Assembly: GCF_945859705.1 (NCBI RefSeq)
Contig: NC_079134.1
Coordinates: 50,088,402 to 50,152,401, forward strand
DNA from: Episyrphus balteatus
Taxonomy: Eukaryota; Arthropoda; Insecta; Diptera; Syrphidae
DNA: 64,000 nucleotides
Reading direction: 5' to 3'
Position 1 is the stretch's first letter. Each line of letters starts with the position of its first letter. The translations under genes were made by a program, and so were the position numbers. Positions 55,284 through 64,000 of the stretch are shown here, piece by piece. The notes beneath the pieces are model-generated. The model saw nothing but the letters and a program-made list of their open reading frames with translations, was not told the DNA's origin and did no database searches.

Positions 55284-56700
55284 CATAAATGGAATCATTC
55301 AAAACATTGATGTTTTCAACAAAATCTTTAAAATAAATTATTTGTATGCTGTTAATATTTTCAAAATTGTAATAAGCGGCTGCAAAATAAGAATAAAATT
55401 CTATACTCCACTTAATTGCAACGCATTATGGTTTTCGAGTTAAGCGGAGTCTGCTTTTTTGTAATGGATTATATTTATTGCTTACTAGCAGGGATTGTTT
55501 CAGAACATTGTTGGCATTAGAGAGTTCATAACTCGTGGTTTCGGGAGCCATTATGTTATAGAAACACATTTGCTTCAAGTTTTTGTGAAGTCGAAATGAA
55601 GAGGGGTTTTTTTTCATAAGAACCTTTATTATTTCTTACATCGGAAATTTTATTTTCCAAGCAATTAGTATTCATATGCGATGTGTCGAGATACTGTTGC
55701 ACATCACTTTTAATGTGATCCCACAATTGTACCTACTATGCCATTCAATGTTTGAAAAACAATCAAAATAGTAAACAGGTCCAGGTTTCTGTCGTTTCTA
55801 CAAGTTTACCCATTCGATTGGTTCCTTTATATTTCTTAATACCTATAGATAAGATAAGATTCTTTATTTTTGTATTATTAAAATTTTTGCAATATTGTTT
55901 GCTTAAGAATAAGGACAAGACAATTATGCTGTCTGTATGAGAATTGCCTCCATCTGGGTATCAGAAACAGCACGAACTGTTTAACTGTTTAAGTTGTCAA
56001 ACAGCTTGTTAAGTTTAAAAAAGAAGTTGCCCGTGTTCCATGCAATAATTTTTTTCTTCATCATTTAATGTGTTTGCAGTGGAAGCAGCAAAAATCGCTG
56101 ATATCACATGATGGCTAAAAACGTTGCGTTGCTAACCTCACATTAATTTTGTTGAAAATTGTCGGGTTTTATAAGCGCTTATGCATAGACTTTATCTTAT
56201 CTTAAGTTTTTCGACTTAAAATGAACTCAGGAATCCATGGTTTTCGTTTGGGGCGGTGACTGTGGGACACCCTGTATACATACCTGTTTCCAAGATTTAT
56301 TCAGTCCTCGGAACATGAGAAGAAGGCAATGGTTGGCAAAGTAAAACAAAGTAAATCCTTAAACCCGTAAACCGTGTCCTCTCTTTCATTATATTTTAGT
56401 TCCAACTTTTTAGACATAACGTCATAAGCCAAAACACACTTTGTATGGCTAGTTGGTTCATCATTTAGTTTTCTTTTCAGCATTTCAATTACGCTTCTAG
56501 AAACTCCAGTTTCAAATGGGAGCTTATCGTACGACCGATTTATTGTTCTCACCGCGATGATGGGAGTGCAAAGCACAAGGGGCGGAATGGTGTACATACT
56601 CGGATTTTTGGCTAGATATTATTGGTGATTACTGATTACTTTGAAGAAAGGTATTGATTTATTAGTTTAAAAGGTCGATTGGTTTCTTTTTTCTTGCTCT
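55284..56700 (-). pseudogene. P-superfamily (THAP9-like) transposase relic
   Basis: Minus strand 56597-56301: NRSYDKLPFETGVSRSVIEM, TSHTKCVLAYDVMSKKLELK and EDTVYGFKDL. P/THAP9 transposases have a DEMsIK..l.y....d.i.GF.D.G block at the first catalytic Asp; here it reads YDVMSKK, with the D kept and E changed. Further fragments (MAPETTSYELSNANNVLKQS, about 55550-55490; NDSIYDDD at 55300) continue to the hAT junction and resume at 49396. Stops, frameshifts and a CAGGGTGTCCCA-type terminus at 56262-56276 show heavy decay. Confidence 0.55.
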
Positions 56701-56908
56701 TTATCATAATTTAACTTATTGCCAGATCGTTAAATTATTTGTGAGATAGTGCTTTTCATGGGAAAGGGACGCAACAAACAATTATATTCGCAGTTCCAGC
56801 CAGAAATAGACGAGAGTTTCACTCAATGTACCTAGTATGATAGTCTCGACATTGAGATCATAATAGCGCCGAATAAATGAAGAAAACAAATTATTCAAAA
56901 TATTAATT

Positions 56909-57768
56909 TCAACAGTGTTACCAGGACCGGCTATTTATAGCCAAACCGGCTCCTTCAAATTTTCTCCGGCTCCTTCAAATTCTGATTTCCGATTTATCAA
57001 TATTTGGCTTCTTAAGTTTTCAATTTGGCGATTTTTGGCTCCTTCAAAATTAAAAACTTTTATAATAAAAGAACTTGATTATTATGATCACACTTCACGC
57101 CTTAAAAGTCTTCGAAGTAGAACTAAACTTCTTCGAAGTAGAATCTGACATCTTGCTGAAAAGCGCAATTGTGCATGTACTTACTTCCATTTTCATTCAT
57201 ATGTATATGAGGCGTTCAGAACTATAAGCGGTCAAGTTCACTTCTCTTTAGGTTGGATGTTTTAAGGTCTTAAAAATTAAGGGTTTCGTTTTATGTCAAA
57301 TAAAATAAAAGAAAGACATTTTGGAGATATAGAGCTATCGATCTGTGAAACATTTATTTCAAAAGTTCCTTTAGCTTCTGAGAAAAAGCTTCTTAAGTTC
57401 AGAATAATGTACAAATTTCAAATGGACTTCACCCATTATTATTCTGCCTCATATTTTGTTTCCACTTTTCCACCATGTATATTTGTTTTGTTATTTATTA
57501 CTAAAATAAAAATTAAAGAATCTGACTTGAAGTCTGATAAATTTAATACAGAGTAGGTATTATTTCTTTTTTATTTTTTCAAATCTTTTGTTTATGTTAT
57601 CATATATCTAAGTTAATTTGGAGTCGGAAAAAATTATGAAAAAAAAAAAAAAAAAAAAAATGGTACAAAATACATTACCTATTATGAGTTTTTATAAACA
57701 ATTTTTGAAATTGGCGATTTTTGGCTCCAAGACTTCTAAAATTCGGCTCCTTGCCTCTAAAATTCTCT
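56909..57768. mobile_element. hAT-like non-autonomous element, about 860 bp
   Basis: Left CAGTGTTACCAGGACCGGCT, right the inverse of CAGTGTTGCCAGAGAATTTT. GGCTCCTTCAAATT-type phrases repeat inside the left end, and AATTCGGCTCCTT near the right. The flanks (AATTTCAA / TTTTCAAG) are similar but not a clean 8-bp TSD. It contains a 21-base poly-A run at about 57640. Confidence 0.65.
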
Positions 57769-57938
57769 GGCAACACTGTTTTCAAGTCCAATAAGGAATA
57801 AGGTAATAAGAAGAAAAAATGTTACTTGGTCGTTGCCGCTATAGTCCAGTGCATTTATGATGTTTATATATGGACGACCCAGCAGTTTGTACCACCCCCA
57901 AATTTTTTTTGCTCATTCAATAGAGCATTGACTGAATA

Positions 57939-58871
57939 CACTGGTCAACAAGGTTTTTGCCACAACAACCAAAATATACTTTTCTAGTAGTTTTTGATGT
58001 GCTGAACTCGAATCTGAAGTCAGAAAATTGTTATTGGCGTCCGTTTTTTAAATATTACCGTTAGAAAATGTCAAAAAACGTCATTTTGGCTGCTTTCGAG
58101 GTTATGTTTTTATGTGGGGTAATACATTATGAATAAATTTGTAACGGTGGCTATAAGAACTGATTTTATTCTTTCAAAAAATGTTTAAATCTTTCCGATA
58201 TCTCTTTTACTGCCCGAGATATTTAAAATTTAAATAGCGGTCTCTGAATCAGAAACAACACTGGCCAACCAAATTAAACTTTTTTTGCCACAAGAACCAA
58301 AATATACTTTTCTGAAGGTTGCTGAGCTCGAATCCGCAATCAGAAAGCCTTAGTTCTTGAAATATTACCGTTATAAAATGCAAAATAAAGGTTTTTTTAT
58401 AACGGTTATATTTCAAGAACGGAGGCTAATAGAATTTTTCTGATTGCGGATTCGAGCTCAACAACCCAAAAACCTTCAGAAAAGTATATTTTGGTTCTTG
58501 TGGCAAAAATTCTGTGACCAGTGACTTAATCTTTAAATTAAGTTTAGTTTGTCTTTGGCTTATTTACTGAAACTTAAGATATCTCGAGCAATAAAAGATA
58601 TATCGGGAAAATTTAAACAGTTTTTGAAAGTAGAATATCAGTTCTTATAATAACCGTTACAAATTTGTTTATAATGAATTACCCCACATAAAAACAGAAC
58701 CTCGAAAACAGCCAAAATGACGTTTTTTAGCATTTTATAACGGTAATATTTCAAAAACGGAGGCCAACCAAATTTTTCTGACTTCAGATTCGGATTCAGC
58801 ACCCCAAAAAATACTAGAAAAGTATATTTTGCTTCTTGTGGCAAAAAAAAGTCAAATTTTGTTGACCAGTG
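57939..58871. mobile_element. 933-bp palindromic element with a related palindrome nested in it
   Basis: Starts CACTGGTCAACAAGGTTTTT and ends with the inverse of CACTGGTCAACAAAATTTGA; ATA precedes and follows (57936-57938, 58872-58874). The arms (57939-58258 and 58524-58871) mirror each other, e.g. CCAAAATATACTTTTCTAGT and ACCCCACATAAAAACA. Confidence 0.82.
58259..58523. mobile_element. Nested 265-bp relative of the surrounding palindrome
   Basis: CACTGGCCAACCAAATTAAA at the left and GACCAGTG at the right. The arms share AACCAAAATATACTTTTCTG with the outer element, so it is the same family inserted into, or duplicated within, its own centre. Confidence 0.75.
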
Positions 58872-58874
58872 ATA

Positions 58875-59906
58875 TCATTAGTCATTACCCTGATTTTTCG
58901 CACTCGCGAAATTCACCTTTCGGCCGCCATCTTGGATTTTAGCTTTTGTTGAATATCTCGATTTCTATTTATCCTACATAAAAGTTGTGTATGTAAGAAA
59001 CGTAGGCAATTAAATTTCGCGTCTTTTATGTTAAGAACACTTTTTCGATATTCTGAATTTAAAAAAGTTACAAGCCAAAAAAGTAAAAAAAAAACGAAAA
59101 AAAATGACAATTTTAAAGTTTTGAGGACTTTTTATCAAAATAATGAAAAAATGTTCCGAAAAAAGATTATTCACCTTAAAATTTTCTACAACTCTGCTAT
59201 ACAATTTTTTTTCTATCTCTATAAATACAAAAGTTATTAATACTTTTTTTTTTGTTAAAAATGCTCTTTTTTGTTTGTGTTTTTTATCTTTACTTTTTTC
59301 TTAAATTTTTTTTTATCAAATCTTGAATTTTAAATGTTTAGTGAGTATTTTATAGCTTTATGTTACAAGAGAAAATTCAGGACCTGCAATTCTTTTATAT
59401 TTAAGTCTCTTCATTTCGTAAAAAATGGGTATTTTTTAACAAAAAACCAGTCCAGGTTTTTTTCCAAACCAACAGAATATTAAATACCGAAAAATCATTT
59501 TCTGTTGCACATTTATGATTGAAAACTTTGCACAAAGTTTGACAGCTTTTGGCTGGACACGAAATAAATTAGACGCTTGTTAGTTTTTTAATATTGAGAA
59601 CCAAAATATGAAGGTACATAACCGTCGTAAATTGTAGGTATTTGTCGTGTTAAATTACTTTTTGATACAAATATCTTTTCAAAATTATGTGTACTATGCT
59701 GTGTAGAAGCGATTTTTTTACTGTTTAACTTATAAAAAAGTTATAAGTAAATTTTTGAAAGATTAGCTTGTGGGGTGCATTCGCCGTTAGTTTTTGGGTA
59801 GGTTTTGCTTTGGCAAATGCACCCCATGGGGTACATTTGCCAGAAGCGAGCTTCCTCAAAAGAGGATGGATGATATTTAGGTAACTGGCAATCCCTCCCC
59901 ACCCCC
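58875..59906. other. Non-coding stretch
   Basis: AT-rich. TTTGCCA/TGGCAAA phrases cluster at 59810-59845 just before the hairpin. Confidence 0.4.
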
Positions 59907-59941
59907 GTGGCAAAGCCTCCCACCTGGGGAGGCTTTGCCAC
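59907..59941. repeat. Perfect GC-rich 15-bp hairpin followed by (ATC)n
   Basis: GTGGCAAAGCCTCCC, loop ACCTG, then the exact inverse, followed directly by a CATCAT microsatellite (59941-59960). Unusually GC-rich for this window. Confidence 0.92.
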
Positions 59942-60001
59942 ATCATCATCATCATCATCATTTTTTTGAATAAATTATTAAAAATAGAAATAATTAATAT
60001 T

Positions 60002-61835
60002 AGGCTATTGATTATGTCGAAAAAAACAGGGTAATAAGGAACTAAGACGTTCACGGGTTTTTATTGCAGGAATCGTTCAATGGGTTATAAAAGAAGATAA
60101 AACCGCGGAGTGCTATTAAATGAGAGGGTGGAAACTGAAGATAGGGGTGCAAAAGCCCCCTTTTTGGTTTTTTCAATATACCTCGTAAACCAAGCAAAAT
60201 TTTGATATATTGTCTATACAACTTTTTGTAGAGAATTAAATTTCCAATTGGAATAATGTTTTTTAAAAATTGAAAAAAAATTTCCATACCAAAATAGTCG
60301 AAACAATCATAAAAAAAATATCAAAAAAATCGATTTTTTGAGTTTTTTTGCTTTTTTAGTTGTACATTTTTTTTGGGTTGAGATAGACATAAACATTGCT
60401 CCAAAGAAAAAAAGAAGATTAAATAATTTCCTTCAAAATGCTGTACTCACTAAATTTTTTCATTGAAAATTGACCGAAGTATGGCCATTTTAATATATCT
60501 TTTTTCGCATTTTTAGTTTTACTTAAGTAAAACAGAAACATTTGAGGGGAAAGTACATTACTTAAGCACCAAGAACTGATAATGAGACTTTGTAGAGGGG
60601 TTAAATACAATCATTGTTTACTATGGGAGGGAGGGTCAATGTCCCCCCGTTTTGGAGGGAGGGGCAATTTTCTAAAAAAATACTTAAAATTAAAAAAAAT
60701 TATTAAAAAACAACGGCAACACTTACAGTTTTGATTGATACTTTTTTCAAAAGCTAGAATTATAATCTTAATATTAATTTTAAAATTAAGTTATTTTAAT
60801 CAATTCTTTTTGAAATAAACGAGTGATTCCGATAAAGAAAGTATTTTGTCTATTTTTCAATTTTCTCAAAAAGTAGAAGGCATAGGAACATTATGATTTT
60901 CATGATTTGATAAGAAATCAATTAAGGCAGTTTACTTTGTCGTATTGAAGTCCACAGTCTTTGTGAAAATTGTACTCAATGTGCTTTTTAAACATTTTTT
61001 TTACAAGTTTTGACTTTGAAATCGGGTATTTCAAAAAGAATTGATTAAAATAACTTCATTTTAAAATTAATATTAAGATTATAATTCTAGCTTTTGAAAA
61101 AAGTATCAATCAAAACTGTAAGTGTTGCCGTTGTTTTTTAATAATTTTTTTTAATTTTAAGTATTTTTTTTAGAAAATTGCCCCTCCCTCCAAAACTGGG
61201 GGACATTGACCCTCCCTCCAATAGTAAACAATGATTGTATTTAACCCCTCTACAAAATCTTATTATCAGTTCTTGGTGCTTAAGTAATCGTACTTTCCCC
61301 TCAAATGTTTCTGTTTTACTTAAGTAAAACTAAAAATACGAAAAAAAGATAGATTAAAATGGCCATACTTCGGTCAATTTTCAATGAAAAAATTTAGTGA
61401 GTACAGCATTTTGAAGGAAATTTAATCTTATTTTTTTTCTTTAGAACAATGTTTATGTCTATCTCAACCCAAAAAAAATGTACAACTAAAAAAGCAAAAA
61501 AACTCAAAAAATCGATTTTTTTGATATTTTTTTTATGATTGTTTCGACTATTTTGGTATGGAAATTTTTTTTTCAATTTTTAAAAAACATTATTCCAATT
61601 GGAAATTTAATTCTCTACAAAAAGTTGTATAGACAATATATCAAAATTTTGCTTGGTTTACGAGGTATATTGAAAAAACCAAAAAGGGGGCTTTTGCACC
61701 CCTATCTTCAGTTTCCACCCTCTCATTTAATAGCACTCCGCGGTTTTATCTTCTTTTATAACCCATTGAACGATTCCTGCAATAAAAACTCGTGAACGTC
61801 TTAGTTCCTTTCTAAACTACATAATCAATAGCCTA
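60002..61835. mobile_element. 1.8-kb near-perfect palindrome
   Basis: Outer ends TAGGCTATTGATTATGT and inverse. The arms of about 830 bp (to about 60830 and from about 61000) are nearly identical reverse complements, including AACTAAGACGTTCACGGG, GCACTCCGCGGTTTTATC and GAGGGAGGGGCAATTTTCTA. An 18-base insertion near 60018 (AAAAACAGGGTAATAAGG area) differs between arms. A single-arm copy lies at 41430-41890. The mirrored 78-86-codon frames have no relatives. Confidence 0.9.
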
Positions 61836-63283
61836 TATATCAAGATGAAAAAAATATTTAAGTGAAGATAATAAAGTCAATAATAATATCAGATATAAAA
61901 AAATTAAAAGAAACGTAAAAACTTTGCGTTAAGTCAATTTTCCTAAATCCTGGCAAATCCTCCCCCTTCTACCCTACTTATTGGAAATGGTTAGATCAAA
62001 AAGCGTAGAGCGCATATTATATTTGTTGCGTGTACTTTTAAGAGGTTTGAACAAAGCGCTCGCCGCTCGACGATTTTTCCTCTAACCATTTCCAACAAGT
62101 CAATTAAAATTAAAGTTTTCAGTTTTTAAAACTACATATTTTTTCAATAAATATCATTCAACCTAGCTTACCTTCATAATTCAAATTTAAACTGATGAAA
62201 GAATTCGTTTAAATATTGGAATGTCCATTGTTTAAGCTAAACAAATGAATAAAAACTACCAATGGTATTTATTTTTTTATGAGAATAATATTTTTATTCA
62301 TTTTACGCTTAACATCTAATCCATAGATACTCATATGTATATATATATTATAATATAACTATACATTTTGACCGTGTATACATATATAAATTCTTTTTTG
62401 TTTTTTTTTTCTTTTTCTATTTCTAAATTCATTTCCTTCGTTCCAGTAGACATTTTATATTATTAACACACAATAATTATTATATTAATACTAATTTATA
62501 ATAATTTTTCGACTATATGAATTACAATTATTTATACATGTTATGTTTTTTTTTTTTAATTTTTTCATTAACAAATAAATCTACAGGAAACGTATGTTTT
62601 CTGCATATATAATTCTTAATGATATACTTCATCCCAACGCGGTGGATGTCGAAAATTAAGTTTACTACCTACATTTAGTACACCAACGCAATTTTTATGT
62701 AAATGCTTTTTTTAACTATTTTTTTTTTTTATTTTATGTTAAATTGTTTTTTTCTGAAACATTCTTTTTTTAACGAGAAAAAGTATGCAATGTTTTTCTT
62801 CAAACAAATTTATTTTTACATTTTCGTGGGTTTTTTTTTGCTTTTTAATAATTTTTCAATACATTTATTGCACATTATTATATAATTTTCTTGTTTTATG
62901 TTTATAAGATCACATCATTTTTTTTAGAAATATTTATAAAGAGAGAGAGAGAGGATATAAAGAAAGAGAGAGTGCAGTCACAGTTAGTACAAGGTAGAGG
63001 GACATTTTTGATTGTGATAAGTTTTTGTGTTTTATAATGTTTCCGTGGATCACAAAAAAGCTGATCCCGATTCAATCCCATCGCGAACAATCACACAGGT
63101 GGTGGTGGGGCAGAGGCAAGTCATCTGAGCTCATTAAATTGATACAATAGTTGCCTCTCTTATCATTGCTTGAGGCTCATTGTGGCGAACTGACCTCAGC
63201 AGGTTCTTTTTGCTGGTTACTCGAAGTCAATCGATTAGAATGCTCTTTGTCGCCGATGCTAACGTATCCGCATAGTACCTGTG
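61836..63283. other. Downstream flank and probable 3' UTR of earmuff
   Basis: Very AT-rich DNA downstream of the minus-strand stop. AATAAA signals on the minus strand (TTTATT on plus) occur near 62810, 62862 and 62265, so the 3' UTR could end in this range. A (GA)n microsatellite is at 62941-62972. No other gene was recognised. Confidence 0.5.
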
Positions 63284-64000
63284 TCAAAAAACCTTTGCTA
63301 TGAACGGCACCTGATCCATTCGCTGACCGCCATTACTCCCGTTCGGTCCACCAGCGCCACTCGTGGCCAAGTGTATAAACGAACTTGAGTACTCTGCGGC
63401 ACGCAGTGGTGAAATGCCATTGTGGTGAAGACTAGATACAGCTGTGGCATGCCACGCACTTGCTGCAGCTGCAGCGGCATTACTATGGTCTCCTAGTGGC
63501 GGTGGGGTTGTTACATTGATAGGTGGAGAGCCTGCATCAGATGATCGACTGACAGACGACGGCGAATGCATTTGATGGCTGTGGTGGGAATGATTTTGAT
63601 TGTGGTGATTTCGTCCAGATGATCCAGTTCCAATTTCGTGCAACTTCCGCATGTGCTTCTTCAAATCGAAATTTCGACAGAAACCCTTGGCGCAAATCTT
63701 GCAAGTGTAGGGTTTCTTATCGTTGTGGGTGTGCATGTGGAATGTAAGATTGTAGACTTGGTGGAATGCCTTATTGCAGATGTTACACTTGTAAGCCTTC
63801 TCCCCACTGTGCGTCAACTTGTGATTCTTGTAGTTACCTTTCTGGTGGAATCCCTTGCCGCAATACTCACAAACAAATGGCTTATATCCCGCATGAATTC
63901 GAGTATGGGTATTCAGTGTTGAAGATCGATTGAAAGCCTTGCCACAAGTTTGACATTTGTGTGGTTTTTCCGCAGTATGAATTATCTTATGACGGCACAA
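63284..64000 (-). CDS. erm: Earmuff/Fezf zinc-finger transcription factor, C-terminal part
   Basis: Open to the window edge; the first codon seen is TTG within the protein, so the start lies beyond 64000. It encodes the tail of one C2H2 finger (CRHKIIH, residues 2-8), then four complete fingers with Cys/His at 16/19/32/36, 44/47/60/64, 72/75/88/92 and 100/103/116/121 (the last with H-x4-H). Linkers HTAEKPHKC and HSGEKAYKC are canonical. Signatures AFNRSSTLNTH, GFHQKGNYKNHKLTH, AFHQVYNLTFHMHTH and GFCRNFDLKKH identify the Fezf family, whose insect member is earmuff, a nuclear repressor acting in neural progenitors. A His/Asn-rich, Ala-run tail of about 115 residues ends IAKVF, stop TGA at 63284-63286. 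No frame damage is seen; the repressor motif and first fingers are outside the window. Confidence 0.95.
   Translation of the reverse strand: MCRHKIIHTAEKPHKCQTCGKAFNRSSTLNTHTRIHAGYKPFVCEYCGKGFHQKGNYKNHKLTHSGEKAYKCNICNKAFHQVYNLTFHMHTHNDKKPYTCKICAKGFCRNFDLKKHMRKLHEIGTGSSGRNHHNQNHSHHSHQMHSPSSVSRSSDAGSPPINVTTPPPLGDHSNAAAAAASAWHATAVSSLHHNGISPLRAAEYSSSFIHLATSGAGGPNGSNGGQRMDQVPFIAKVF

Noticed and set aside
59907..59941. GC-rich hairpin considered as a rho-independent terminator
   Set aside because: It is followed by CAT repeats rather than a T-run, no bacterial gene is upstream, and the context is an animal genome.
60051..61795. Two mirrored frames, 78 and 86 codons
   Set aside because: They are the same palindrome arm read twice; no relatives and no coding bias.

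Overview
This is a eukaryotic, AT-rich, intron-bearing genomic window, almost certainly from an insect and most likely a fly. The reasons are a Fezf/earmuff zinc-finger gene of insect type at the right edge, short introns with GT/AG ends, and transposon relics of families common in Diptera. It is not an operon-bearing genome. Everything was read by eye; boundaries marked by target-site duplications (TSDs) are exact, others are good to about 5-20 bases.

The only host gene that looks alive is the C-terminal coding part of earmuff (63284-64000, minus strand), which runs off the right edge. A second host-derived sequence is a broken but intron-containing piece of a cytoplasmic dynein intermediate chain gene (about 50775-52252). 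It lies inside a 5.9-kb hAT-type element with an exact 8-bp TSD.

Most of the rest is layered transposable-element debris. 1-7.3 kb is a four-level nest: a mariner-like transposase relic holds a TA-flanked MITE with a tRNA-like segment, which holds a complete PIF/Harbinger relic (accessory MADF/Myb-like gene plus transposase), which holds a 1.5-kb Tc1 element with intact ends. 7.4-20 kb carries a pogo-type C-terminal fragment, two hAT elements, a relic of an unnamed protein family, a palindrome with hammerhead-like hairpins, a Myb/SANT-like relic and a second Harbinger transposase. 20-27 kb holds a 3.1-kb foldback element with a repeated 12-mer and a Tigger/pogo element that itself contains two palindromic insertions. 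27-33.5 kb is mostly plain intergenic DNA.

33.5-37.1 kb is the most unusual object: a 3.5-kb element with an 8-bp TSD whose long inverted arms are tandem arrays of a roughly 172-bp satellite facing each other, with a PHD-finger fragment at the centre. 37.2-41.2 kb is a hAT element with perfect TSD containing a Harbinger end, into which a 1.5-kb foldback with a 9-bp TSD and a 9-bp minisatellite core has jumped. 41-49 kb has another hAT, a second mariner relic, a Transib element (5-bp CGTCG TSD) and hairpins. 49-57 kb is a P-superfamily-like relic split by the dynein-carrying hAT. 57-62 kb has palindromic elements, one nested inside a relative, and a 1.8-kb near-perfect palindrome. 62-64 kb is the 3' flank and coding end of earmuff.

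No element appears autonomous today: every transposase seen has stops, frameshifts or deletions. The terminal structures and TSDs are nevertheless clear enough to reconstruct insertion order in several places.
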